DNA of 64,000 nt. Origin: DTU098 sp964498525 (lineage in GTDB: Bacteria; Bacillota; Desulfotomaculia; Desulfotomaculales; Pelotomaculaceae). The notes under the pieces were generated by a model that was not told where the DNA came from, made no database searches, and saw only the letters and a list, made by a program, of their open reading frames with translations. The first letter of the stretch is position 1; each line of letters opens with the position of its first letter. This document shows positions 16,317 to 25,251 of the stretch, one piece after another. The position numbers and the translations under genes were made by a program. The stretch covers positions 62,001 to 126,000 of the forward strand of contig CAZCGU010000004.1 of the NCBI GenBank assembly GCA_964498525.1, given 5' to 3'.

Positions 16317-16840
16317 ACCAGCTGCCTCCTCGTTCTGCGGTTTCTTTTGGGGTCGAGCTTGAATCCAACGCAGTCCAGGGCCAGGGCCAGGGACCACGAA
16401 ACAATGAAGTAGAGCACAGCTATCATAATAAGGGGGAAGAAGGCGTCAAAGGTGCGGCTTCTGATTATGTCGCCAGCCTTGGTCAAGTCCTGCACAGCGA
16501 TATAACCCACAACGGAGGTCATCTTGACAAGGGAGATGAATTCACCCTTGTAGACTGGCAGTACCTGCCGCAGGGCCTGGGGCATAACGATATAAATAAA
16601 TGTTTGTACTTTAGTGAAGCCGCCGGCAATTCCTGCTTCCTGCTGCCCCTTATCCACGCTTTTTATGGATGTTCTGAACATTTCTGAAACATAAGCCGCA
16701 AAATTGGCAGTTTTAAAGTCCTCTGGCACAGCCGCAGCAATAATACTAATACCGCTAGAATGGCCTTCTGAAAACAACTTGGGCAGGGCAAGGGCTTTAC
16801 CGTCCATGAACCTGGCCGGAAACGCAACATGCCTGTCCAA
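16313..16840 (-). pseudogene. Truncated amino-acid ABC transporter permease
   Basis: Residues about 45-175 match the C-terminal half of HisM/GlnP permeases, including the EAA loop (DKGQQEAGIAGGFTKVQTFIYIVMPQALRQVLP) and the last membrane spans. The N-terminal membrane segments and the solute-binding domain that usually precedes this type are absent. The first 40 residues are not membrane-like, and a stop lies upstream within 60 bp. The next gene upstream is unrelated. The 3' end overlaps the ATPase start by 4 bp, as in an intact operon. It reads as a deletion remnant. Confidence 0.7.
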
Positions 16841-16955
16841 GAAGCTGCACCCCGATCTTTACACTTAACACTTAATTGGAATAACCTATAATTTAATCAT
16901 TTAAGACAAATCCCCTGCCTGGGCTTCAGGTAATTCATTAATAAAAAATCATTAA

Positions 16956-17312
16956 TTAAATATCCAACAACGCCCTGGCATCATCAGCGTCCTCGGGCCG
17001 GACCTGAATTTCCACAACTGCGCAAAAAGCGCCGCTTTGCACGGGCAAAATGTTTTGAATCAGCTCATTCCTGGCAAAGTATTTTATACCTGCTTCATCC
17101 AGGATGGACTTGACCACCGCCAGGAGTCCCGCGTCAGTGGTTGCCAGAACCGTAACAAGTTTAGAAGAATGAGCCGGCTTATGTTGAAACTCCTTTGTCT
17201 GCGTCAACTTGTGATCACAAGTCAATTCTTCAACCAGTAACTCGCCGCATTCCGGGCACTCCTTAATTCCGTCCACATACTCGCTGCGGCATCTGGGGCA
17301 GAACATTTTCAA
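16956..17312 (-). CDS. Zinc-ribbon plus DUF2007 domain protein
   Basis: 118 residues. Residues 1-25 form a zinc ribbon (CPRCRSEY...CPECGELL). Residues about 48-118 match DUF2007, a putative signal-transducing, ACT-like fold: VTVLATTDAGLLAVVKSILDEAGIKYF, then VEIQVRPEDADDARALL. Start is TTG (17312) or ATG (17306), both close behind AGGAGG. No partner gene; function unknown. Confidence 0.75.
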   Translation of the reverse strand: MKMFCPRCRSEYVDGIKECPECGELLVEELTCDHKLTQTKEFQHKPAHSSKLVTVLATTDAGLLAVVKSILDEAGIKYFARNELIQNILPVQSGAFCAVVEIQVRPEDADDARALLDI

Positions 17313-17763
17313 GAAAACCTCCTTTGCAAGAGTTTTTTTTCGACAATCATTTTCAGTTGTTCAGTTGTTTCGGTTGGAACCTTCATCCGAAAAAACCTTG
17401 CATGGCCTATATTGGAGATTCTTCCGGTCCGTTAAATTTCCTTTAGCGAACTCAACAAATGTCTTATTATATTTATTTTGTGCCGTCCTTCGCCTTTAAT
17501 GAAACAGGAGACAGGAAAGTAAATTTGCGGGCAGGAAAGCGGCTCTTCAGGCGAAATATTTCTCCATCCCCTTGTTTAAAAGGACATATTCACCATTTGC
17601 TCCGGGGCAAGCCGAAATTTATTAACAAACTGTGGTTTACTGATAGGAGTTGGGGGATTGACCGTCGTAAATAACTTATAAGTCCTTTGACTTTGACTGT
17701 TAAAAGGTCCCAGGAAAAATCAGACTGTTTTGAAAATCATATTTTGAGGCAATTCCACTAAAA

Positions 17764-17792
17764 TTGACATAATAACAAAACAAACTTTTATC
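17764..17792 (+). promoter_or_regulatory. Predicted promoter of the acyl-CoA dehydrogenase/etf operon
   Basis: TTGACA (17764-17769) is a consensus -35; TTTATC (17787-17792) sits 17 bp further as a weak -10. A segment at 17810-17835 (CCGTTATATTG) weakly recalls the shared 30-bp element but does not meet its pattern. 17313-17936 otherwise contains no supported gene. Confidence 0.45.
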
Positions 17793-17936
17793 ATGTTAGA
17801 TTTTTACCGTTATATTGTTATAAACTAACTGCGTGGTCATGGCCCGTTTCAGCTTCTTTAAGTGTCAGGGCGTTAAAAAAACGGGCTTGAAACTACCTGT
17901 TTTTTTAAAAACACATTTAAGAAAGGGCGGATTTAA

Positions 17937-19076
17937 ATGTTAAAATTGTCTGAACAACAGGAAATGATGAGAAAAGTAGTCAGAGACTTCGTTGACAAGG
18001 AAATAGCCCCCATTGCCCGGAAAATTGACGAGGAGGATATCTTTCCCCTTGAGTTGTTTCAAAAGATGGCATCCCTGGGCATCAATGGAGTCTTTGTGCC
18101 CGCAAGATACGGCGGCGCCGATCTGGGCTACACCGAAATGACTCTCATCGTTGAAGAAATCGCCCGTCATTCTGCAGGTTTCGCCCTGGCCCTGGTGACC
18201 CATTACATGGGTGTCTATGCAATAATGAACTGGGGAAACGAAGAACAAAAACAAAAATATCTGCCCCCCATCTGCTCGGGAGGTTTAAGTGGTCTTTCGC
18301 TAACCGAGCCCGGAGGAGGCTCGGACTTCGCGGGTCAAAAATCAACTGGGCAGCTTGATGACGGAGAGTGGGTCCTTAACGGCCGCAAGTGTTTTATCAC
18401 CAACTCACATTGTATGAGAGTAAACGTCCTGACAGTTCGTACAGGGGAAGACGCTAAAGGACGCCCCCAAATTTCGGCTTTTATAGTTGAAGGCGACACC
18501 GAAGGTCACACGCCCGGCCGGAAAGAAAAAAAGGCCGGTCTCAGGGGTTCCTTTACCGGTGAAATAATTCTTAACAATATAAGGCTTGCTCAAGACAATT
18601 TGCTTGGTAAACCAGGAGACGGCGCCAAAATTAGTCTTGGCACCCTTGGTGAAGTCGGCAGGGTCGGGACAGCTACGGTGGCTCTGGGTATTTTACGGGG
18701 TTGCCTGGAAGAATCGGTCAAATATGCCAAGGAGCGGATTATTTACGGGAAACCCCTGTCAAACCTTATCAATATTCAGCTCATGATCGCCCAAAACCGT
18801 ACCGATTATGAGGCTGCCCGGCTTCTGACCTATAATGCCTCCGGCCTAAAGGATGTGGGCAAACCGTGCGTTTCGGAAGTTTCCATGGCAAAATATTTTG
18901 CCACAGAAGCAGCCTTCAACGCAGCCAAGCGGACTATGGACCTTATGGGGGCTTATGGGGTGATCACCGATTATCCGGTCAGCCGCTTCTTAAGAGATGC
19001 CGCGGCATCTATCCCCGCTTGCGGAACTTCTCATATTAATCAGATCGTCATAGCGGCCGGGGAATTGAGAAAGTAA
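17937..19076 (+). CDS. Acyl-CoA dehydrogenase
   Basis: 379 residues, the normal length for a short/medium-chain acyl-CoA dehydrogenase. The family signatures are present: GLSLTEPGGGSDFAG near residue 120, FITNS near 150 for FAD binding, the GSFTGEIILNNIR region, and the end MDLMGAYGVITDYPVSRFLRDA. The usual catalytic Glu position (in the YGV region) is not certain from sequence alone. It oxidises an acyl-CoA to the enoyl-CoA and passes electrons to the electron-transfer flavoprotein encoded directly downstream. It heads a three-gene plus-strand operon. Confidence 0.9.
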   Translation: MLKLSEQQEMMRKVVRDFVDKEIAPIARKIDEEDIFPLELFQKMASLGINGVFVPARYGGADLGYTEMTLIVEEIARHSAGFALALVTHYMGVYAIMNWGNEEQKQKYLPPICSGGLSGLSLTEPGGGSDFAGQKSTGQLDDGEWVLNGRKCFITNSHCMRVNVLTVRTGEDAKGRPQISAFIVEGDTEGHTPGRKEKKAGLRGSFTGEIILNNIRLAQDNLLGKPGDGAKISLGTLGEVGRVGTATVALGILRGCLEESVKYAKERIIYGKPLSNLINIQLMIAQNRTDYEAARLLTYNASGLKDVGKPCVSEVSMAKYFATEAAFNAAKRTMDLMGAYGVITDYPVSRFLRDAAASIPACGTSHINQIVIAAGELRK

Positions 19077-19101
19077 TTTCTTAGTGAAAGGAACTATTTT
19101 A

Positions 19102-19896
19102 ATGAATATAGCAGTCTGCGTTAAACCGGTTCCTGATCCCGGCCACTATAACAGAATAACCATCAACCCCCAAACCAAGCTGCTGGACCGCAAAGGAATC
19201 CCTGTAATTATTAATCCTGTTGACAAGAACGCCATTGAGGCCGCCCTGCAATTGAAGGAGCAATTCGGAGGCAGGGTTGTGCTGGTCAGCATGGCCCCGC
19301 CGGACGTTGGGGAAACACTAAAGGAAGCTCTCGCCATGGGAGTTGACGAAGCCTACCTTTTAAGTGACAGGGCCTTCGCCGGTTCCGACACCCTGGCTAC
19401 AGCCGGAATCCTCGCTGCCGGCCTGAAAAAAATCGGTGAATTCGACCTGATCCTGACCGGTTCTGAAAGCGCCGACAGCGGGACAAACCATGTACCCTCC
19501 CAATTGGGTGAGTTACTGGGGTATCCCCACCTGAACTATCTCATTGAATTGAACCTGGAAGCGCCCCTTTTAAAAATGAAAGCAAAAATTGAAAACGGTT
19601 ATATTGAATACGAGGGCTTCCCGCCGCTGGTCCTTGGTGTTGCCAGGGAGATCAATACGCCCCGCTACATTACTCTAATGGGAGTTGTTATGGCCCGGAA
19701 CAAGCCTTTTACAATCTGGGGATTAAAGGACCTCGGTCTTGATCCCGCAAGCGCCGGTCTGGCCGGATCTCCAACCCGGCCCGGAGAACTGCATCTCCCC
19801 CGGCATGGACGAAAAGCCGAGCTTCTGGAAGGTGAATACGAAATTGTGGCGGGAAAAATTATTGCTGTTCTGCGCGGCGCGGGGATACTTGCCTAG
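19102..19896 (+). CDS. etfB: Electron transfer flavoprotein beta subunit
   Basis: 264 residues from ATG 19102, with AAAGGAA upstream; the extra 6 residues of the longer frame are unlikely. Typical EtfB segments are visible: CVKPVPDP at the N-terminus, NPVDKNAIEAALQLKE near 40, and LTGSESADSGTNHVPSQLGELLGYP near 115-140, the nucleotide-binding region. It takes electrons from the dehydrogenase encoded 26 bp upstream and forms a heterodimer with EtfA encoded 17 bp downstream. Confidence 0.92.
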   Translation: MNIAVCVKPVPDPGHYNRITINPQTKLLDRKGIPVIINPVDKNAIEAALQLKEQFGGRVVLVSMAPPDVGETLKEALAMGVDEAYLLSDRAFAGSDTLATAGILAAGLKKIGEFDLILTGSESADSGTNHVPSQLGELLGYPHLNYLIELNLEAPLLKMKAKIENGYIEYEGFPPLVLGVAREINTPRYITLMGVVMARNKPFTIWGLKDLGLDPASAGLAGSPTRPGELHLPRHGRKAELLEGEYEIVAGKIIAVLRGAGILA

Positions 19897-19912
19897 GAAA
19901 GGAGAATAAAAC

Positions 19913-20920
19913 TTGCTTCAAAAGCCCGGCGCGGTTTGGGTCATAGGGGAAATAAACGGTGAAAAACTGGTCGAAGTAACCCTTGAACTTTTGGGAAAAG
20001 CACGGGAACTTGCAGCCCGGGGGGGCGGCTCATTTACCTCCGCTGTACTCCTGGGAAACGAAACCGGCCCTCTGGCTGAGGAACTAATCGAACATGGGGC
20101 AGATCAGGTCATTTTGGTGGAAGACCCGCGTCTGGGGCTGTACCAGAACGATACCTTCGCACGGGTACTGGAAAGGCTGGTTAAAAAGCACGGACCGGAG
20201 ATCGTCCTTTTTGGCGCCACCCACTGCGGCAGTGAACTCTCAGCGACGCTGGCAGCCAGATTAAAAACTGGGCTTTCCGCCCACTGTATAGATCTTAAGA
20301 TTAATGACCGCAAAGAGTTCGTTCAAGTGGTCCCTGCCTTTGGGGGAAAGGTCTACAGTGATATTTTATGTCCCGAAGCGCGCCCCCAAATGGCCGGCGT
20401 CAAACCGGGTATCTTTCCCAAAACGGAAAGGGATGCCGCCCGCACCGGCGCCGTGCTGAAAGAAAACGCGGCTGTTCTGGATAGTTATCAATCACCCTTA
20501 AGGGCCCTCCGCGTTGTCCAGAAGCAGCCGCGGGAACTTCCCCTGGAAAAAGCAGAAACCATTGTCGCGGGCGGCTGGGGTGCGGGACCGGACGCCTGGC
20601 CAATACTTGATCAGATTGCCGTAGAACTGGGAGGTGCGGTGGGCTGCACCAGGCCCGCCCTCGATGAAGGATGGACCAAAGGTGAGCATACCATGATCGG
20701 TACCAGCGGAAAAACCGTCCGGCCCCGTGTCTACATGGGTTTTGGAGTTTCCGGTTCCGCCCATCATATCGTTGGAATGAAAGACAGCGGCGTGATCATC
20801 AACATCAACAACGATCCCGAAGCCCCTGTTTTTGAGGTGTCCGATTATAAAGTGGTAGCCGATGCAAAAAAGTTTCTTCCGGTGCTGCTGGATAAAATAA
20901 GGGAACACAAGGGCGGCTAA
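19913..20920 (+). CDS. etfA: Electron transfer flavoprotein alpha subunit
   Basis: 335 residues from a TTG at 19913 behind AAAGGAG. The C-terminal FAD-binding domain carries AETIVAGGWGAG, GAVGCTRPALDEGW, YMGFGVSGSAHHIVGMKDSGVIININND and an acidic VSDYKVVAD segment, all diagnostic for EtfA. Together with EtfB it carries electrons from the acyl-CoA dehydrogenase. No ferredoxin domain is fused to it. Last gene of the operon. Confidence 0.92.
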   Translation: MLQKPGAVWVIGEINGEKLVEVTLELLGKARELAARGGGSFTSAVLLGNETGPLAEELIEHGADQVILVEDPRLGLYQNDTFARVLERLVKKHGPEIVLFGATHCGSELSATLAARLKTGLSAHCIDLKINDRKEFVQVVPAFGGKVYSDILCPEARPQMAGVKPGIFPKTERDAARTGAVLKENAAVLDSYQSPLRALRVVQKQPRELPLEKAETIVAGGWGAGPDAWPILDQIAVELGGAVGCTRPALDEGWTKGEHTMIGTSGKTVRPRVYMGFGVSGSAHHIVGMKDSGVIININNDPEAPVFEVSDYKVVADAKKFLPVLLDKIREHKGG

Positions 20921-21294
20921 AGTGTTTTGGGTGAGTCACATGCAGGAGTGCCCTCTTTCCGGGTGGAGCATAAAAAAAGGCCCTTGAAGGAATCCTCTGC
21001 GGGGCCGCTTCCCGGGGATTTATCCGGTAAAATGTCGGCGTGGCGGAAATTTCAGAACCCGGAAGCCCGGACCGCACGCACCCGGTCAGCCCTTCGCCGT
21101 TGCCTTGCGGGCGGCGGCGCCTGACCCGGGATACCGGCCGGTTGCTGCCCTTTATCGGGTAATGGATTTGCACCATCTGAACATTACCGGTTTTTACAGC
21201 TCCGCCCGGCACCACCCGGCCGGGCCCCTGGCTTGACCGGTGGCCCTCCCCGATGGAGAGAGCCGGTAATTTCATTCCCGGCAGCGCAAAGGGA
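20921..21294. other. GC-rich intergenic stretch between convergent units
   Basis: Only overlapping frames without ribosome sites are seen on both strands. No clear terminator separates etfA from the convergent MBL gene. Confidence 0.4.
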
Positions 21295-22278
21295 TTAAAT
21301 TTTAAGTTCATAAAAGTGATTGCCGTTGTTGCGGAGCCTTTGGACCTTGTTCAGATGCCGCAGATGCTCCAGGTGGGAGATAGTTTCACCAGTGGCAAAC
21401 CACTTTTGTTCCATGGGAAACTGTTCCCAGGAAGAACAGTTTAAATCCCAGGTGATCAGTCCTGCAACCTGGTAGGGGGTCATCCGGCCTTTGCTTAAAA
21501 CATTTAAAACTTCGTTAAGTCTGTTTTCGTAATGTTGCTTCAGTTCCCCAATCCTCTTGCGTGCATCCCTGATTATCCGCCTGTGGCCGGGCAAAACCAG
21601 GCTTATGTCCATCCCGCCGACTTTCCCCAGGCTTTTCAAGTATTCACCCAGGGGGTCCGGTAATCCTTTATAAAACATGGTCACGTTAGGGGTAATATCT
21701 TCCAGAATGTGGTCGCCGGAAACCAATATTTCACGGTCAGGTTCATACAGACATAAGTGCCCGGGTGTATGACCGGGAGTTTCTACACAAATAAAGCGGT
21801 AAGCGCCAATATCTATGATATCGTTCTCCTTAACCATGTTGAATTCAGGCACCCTGTCCGGGCTGTATTTCCGACCAGGGAGCCTGAGCATGTCCTTTCC
21901 GTACTCCTGCAGGGGAAATCCGAATGAAGCAACATGGGCCTGGTTCTCCTCCCAAAAAGCAGGTAACAGCGACCATTCAAGGCGTTGCGCGTCAACCCCG
22001 CTGCAATACACCACTGACTTTTCGCCGGCCACAGCCGCAACAAGCCCGCTATGGTCGGCATGCATGTGGGTAATAAAAATGTCTGTCTCCTTCAAATCCA
22101 CCCCCAGCATACCCAGACCGTTTAACAGTGCTTCCCTGCACTCTGCCCGGTTAAAGCCTGTATCTACAAGCAGGTTCCTCCCTTCGCCTTTGATTAGATA
22201 GGAGTTCAGAACCTTGAGGGGATTGCCCGGCAGCGGCACTTCTATTTTGTAAATGCCGTCATAAATCTCTTTCACCAT
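21295..22278 (-). CDS. Metallo-beta-lactamase fold hydrolase (paralogue 1)
   Basis: 327 residues from ATG 22278 (GGGGAG upstream). The metal ligands of the MBL fold are intact: THMHADHSG near residue 75, then GHTPGHLCLYE near 175 and SGDHILED near 195, with a final His in LPGHRRI near 235. A C-terminal helical/winged domain follows, as in LACTB2- and glyoxalase-II-like proteins. It probably hydrolyses a thioester or other ester in the cytosol. It is a close paralogue of the protein at 25252-26247 (same N-terminus VPLPGNPLK-LNSYLIKG). Both flank the CoA ligase at 23009, suggesting a thioesterase role in the same pathway. Confidence 0.85.
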   Translation of the reverse strand: MVKEIYDGIYKIEVPLPGNPLKVLNSYLIKGEGRNLLVDTGFNRAECREALLNGLGMLGVDLKETDIFITHMHADHSGLVAAVAGEKSVVYCSGVDAQRLEWSLLPAFWEENQAHVASFGFPLQEYGKDMLRLPGRKYSPDRVPEFNMVKENDIIDIGAYRFICVETPGHTPGHLCLYEPDREILVSGDHILEDITPNVTMFYKGLPDPLGEYLKSLGKVGGMDISLVLPGHRRIIRDARKRIGELKQHYENRLNEVLNVLSKGRMTPYQVAGLITWDLNCSSWEQFPMEQKWFATGETISHLEHLRHLNKVQRLRNNGNHFYELKI

Positions 22279-22343
22279 TTCCAACCACTCTCCCCACACC
22301 AGGGATATTTCAGTTTAACCCACTGATTAAATCATTTGGAATC

Positions 22344-22646
22344 CTATTGGTTGTTCTTCTCTTTGAGGGAACCATTTCCAGGTATTATGACCAAAGGAAC
22401 AACGTTTTTGTACTTTCGTTTTCTCCATACCCTGTCTCCACAGGAAAGACAGATTATGATCGTGCTGCCCCGGTTAGTTCTGATGATATGCCGGCGGCTA
22501 TGGAAACCGCAGACTTTACAGAAAGATCCCTCTTCGGTGAAGTATTCCGTTATTTTCTTTTCCAGGACATTACTGTATGGGTTTCTTAAAACCTTGCTAT
22601 TAAAGAAAATCGCCAGATCCCTGGAGTCGACAACTTGACTGGACAT
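22344..22646 (-). CDS. Small hypothetical zinc-ribbon protein
   Basis: 100 residues with two CxxC knuckles 18 residues apart (CKVCGFHSRRH ... ICLSCGDRVW) followed by a basic stretch (RKRKYK). GGAG lies about 13 nt before the ATG, a little far. No family was recognised. A similarly long frame runs on the opposite strand, but only this one has a recognisable motif. Confidence 0.45.
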   Translation of the reverse strand: MSSQVVDSRDLAIFFNSKVLRNPYSNVLEKKITEYFTEEGSFCKVCGFHSRRHIIRTNRGSTIIICLSCGDRVWRKRKYKNVVPLVIIPGNGSLKEKNNQ

Positions 22647-23008
22647 TATTTACTTTACGCTCCTTTTGTGCCACTCTTTGTTTCCTGCCGGGTGGTACAA
22701 CAACAAATCAGCGCCTGATCTAACCGGTTGTTCCGGCAATCTGTCAGTTGCCTCACCACAACCCGGATCCAAACCTTGACCAGGTATTCAACTGTACGGT
22801 CCGTTTTTTGCTAAACCGGCTCCCGGTCGAATAAAACACAAACCAGCCAAGGTTGATTGCTTTTCAAACCGCTCTTTTCCCTTGAGTTTGTTTCCGCCGG
22901 GAGCCTTCCCTGAAGTTTAAGTATTTAAAATAAAACCAATCTAAAAAGCAACACTGCTGTTATGCCAGATCCCGCCCTCCCGCCTATTACAGGCAAGGTA
23001 CAGCATAT
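22647..23008. other. Intergenic stretch with no supported gene
   Basis: No coding frame, strong hairpin or repeat was seen between the zinc-ribbon ORF and the CoA ligase stop. Confidence 0.4.
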
Positions 23009-24382
23009 TTAGCTCCCCGACACTCCCTGACTTCTGAGATCCCTGAAGCGTTTCGCTTTCAGTTCAAATATAGGGAGAGTCCCCGGCGGCAGTATTTCCA
23101 CATCCATGTTAATCATAAAGGACAACTGCAGTGTCTCGGCTACTTTCTTGCGAACATTATCCCACTGGCTCGAGTCGATATCTTTATTTGGTTCCACTCT
23201 TACCTTGATCTCATCCATCCCGGTTCCATTTTTTACGGCCAGATACTCATAATTGTCAGAGCATTCCTTAATTCCCCGGATGACGTTTTCTATCCCCGCA
23301 ACTGATACACAAACTCCCCGCACCTTGATGATGTCGCCCGTCCGTCCGCAGAAACCTTTAAAAATACTGAGCGTTCTACCACACTTGCATGAAGTCTCCC
23401 GATCAATACCATTCACAATATCGCCGGTTTCAAACCTTATGCAAGGATGCGTTTTTCCCACCAGATCGGTAAGAACCAGTTCCCCGGACTGTCCCGGTTC
23501 AACAGGCTCTTTAGTATCCGGATCCAATACCTCACAGTACAACAAATCCTCGTTCATATGCCCCACACCTTCTTCGCAGGTCCAGGCCATGTACTGTGTT
23601 TCCTGCGTTCCGGCAAAATCATATACTTTACTTCCCCATGCCTCTTCCAAGCGCACACCGGTATTTGGAATAGACATGGCGCCCGGTTCGCCGCCAGTTG
23701 AGATAACCCTTACCCCCAGCGTCCTGGGATCGATACCGTTATCCTGGGCAACTTTAGCCAAATGCAACAGATACGTGGGGGTCCCCATAAGAACTGTTAC
23801 GCCCAGTTTTTTAATCATTTTAAGACGCATCAAACTGCTCCATGTCCCACCAGGAATTACCAGGCTGCCGACTAAATGCTCACAGGAGTCGTAGGAGGCG
23901 GCAAGCCCCATAAAAGGCGTGAAACCAAAAGCAACGTGGACTATGTCTTCCTTCCTGATGCCCGCCGCCCAAACACTCCGCACCGCGCCCTCACAAAAAA
24001 CGCCAAAATAATCCTCTTCGGTAAATGGAATAAGTACAGGTTCACCGGTAGTTCCTGATGTCATACCTATACGAATGAATGGCCCCCGGCCGGGAACCTG
24101 CATCATTCCATAAGGTGGATATTCTTCTTGACTCTTCCGTATTTCTTCCTTCCTGAGAAAGGGTATCAACTTAATATCTTCCAGGGATTTTAACTTTTCC
24201 GGGAAAAAACCGGCATTTTGCCATTTCTCGCGGTAAAAAGGACTTTTTTGCCATAAATAATTGACTTGCTCAATTAATCTTTTTAATTGAAGTTTCTTCA
24301 TTTCGTCACGGGGCATTACCTCAGCTGGTGACCAATACTTATAATCAATATCAGTTGTCTGTCTAACCCCTGTCATCAACAT
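23009..24382 (-). CDS. Phenylacetate-CoA ligase-like AMP-forming CoA ligase (second copy)
   Basis: 457 residues. AMP-binding signature MTSGTTGEPVLIP near residue 110, GTQETQYMAWTCEEG near 265, RFETGDIVNGI near 330 and the C-terminal hinge/lid region ending in FELKAKRFRDLR. It follows the same architecture as the ligase at 10224-11549 but is clearly diverged, so it probably activates a different acid. It sits between the two MBL paralogues. Copy C of the shared promoter element lies about 445 bp upstream, giving a predicted leader of about 410 nt. Confidence 0.85.
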   Translation of the reverse strand: MLMTGVRQTTDIDYKYWSPAEVMPRDEMKKLQLKRLIEQVNYLWQKSPFYREKWQNAGFFPEKLKSLEDIKLIPFLRKEEIRKSQEEYPPYGMMQVPGRGPFIRIGMTSGTTGEPVLIPFTEEDYFGVFCEGAVRSVWAAGIRKEDIVHVAFGFTPFMGLAASYDSCEHLVGSLVIPGGTWSSLMRLKMIKKLGVTVLMGTPTYLLHLAKVAQDNGIDPRTLGVRVISTGGEPGAMSIPNTGVRLEEAWGSKVYDFAGTQETQYMAWTCEEGVGHMNEDLLYCEVLDPDTKEPVEPGQSGELVLTDLVGKTHPCIRFETGDIVNGIDRETSCKCGRTLSIFKGFCGRTGDIIKVRGVCVSVAGIENVIRGIKECSDNYEYLAVKNGTGMDEIKVRVEPNKDIDSSQWDNVRKKVAETLQLSFMINMDVEILPPGTLPIFELKAKRFRDLRSQGVSGS

Positions 24383-24800
24383 ATTATTAACATCTCTCTT
24401 TCAACATTTTAGTTATTCCTGATTAGATTTACCACAACACGCCTGATAATGTCGTTCGTATGCCTTTATTCACCAGCTTATTAAATTTTGCCAAATACTT
24501 GTTGCTAAAACTACTGCTCCCAAACTTTGTCACTTATTTCACTTGGTTTTGCACTTAAAACTGTTTATTGCAATACAACAAACAGTTCCTCAAGTTACTT
24601 ATTAATATTCTAACATCCATTTCACTAAATCAATTCCGAAACCAATATTCTATGGATTTGTGGTCATATGCACATAATCAAGTGTCAGGTCAGGAAAACC
24701 ATAAATTATCTTGCCCATCCAACTGCCTAATAAATATTACCCATTGCATGCCTCCAATTTGAAGCTAAGATAATTCTTTATATGTACTTGTTTTAGTATC

Positions 24801-24856
24801 ATATTACCACTCCCGTTAAAATTATTGAAATATACGTTCGCGATTATATTCATAAG
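24801..24856 (-). promoter_or_regulatory. Shared 30-bp element, copy C, with promoter
   Basis: The element at 24827-24856 matches copies A and B at 26 of 30 positions each. On the minus strand it abuts -35 TTCAAT (24824-24829), and a -10 TAATAT (24801-24806, with an extended TG) follows after 17 bp. The predicted start near 24794 would drive the CoA ligase at 23009-24382. 24383-25251 has no supported gene otherwise. Confidence 0.6.
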
Positions 24857-25100
24857 TGTTAATAATAAATACTGAAAATAAAGGCACTTATTTGCGAAAA
24901 ACTCGCCTTTTCAAGGCAATTCTGTTGGTTATGGTCATTGTATTGATTAGCCCGGATAATAAACATTTTGCCCAAAGTATATTGCAACAATAGTGTTCGA
25001 ACCAGACATTTCATTGTTGATCAAGTTGAACAGGGCAAAGACAGCGATTGGCATTTGTAGCATATTACGGTTAAGGCGATCTGACGGGGCAATACTCAAA

Positions 25101-25146
25101 GATAGCAAAGCTCCCCATCCGATATCGGATGGGGAGCTTTGCTATC
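25101..25146. repeat. 46-bp perfect palindrome
   Basis: The two 23-bp halves are exact reverse complements with no spacer, meeting at GAT|ATC between 25123 and 25124. It lies 105 bp behind the stop of the MBL gene at 25252, so it may end that transcript, but there is no T-tract on the minus strand. Its length and perfection are beyond what a terminator needs. Confidence 0.9.
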
Positions 25147-25251
25147 ACCGATTGCCGTATTTAGTTTAATTATCTAAATATAGCTTCATATACCCTTCGA
25201 AAAATTATCACGAAGGGTTTTACAGTAATTTTAATTTATTGCAGGTAATTA

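Noticed and set aside
17810..17835. Possible fifth copy of the 30-bp element upstream of the acyl-CoA dehydrogenase
   Set aside because: Only an AT-rich core of about 11 of 16 positions matches, and the GAAATAT block is missing.
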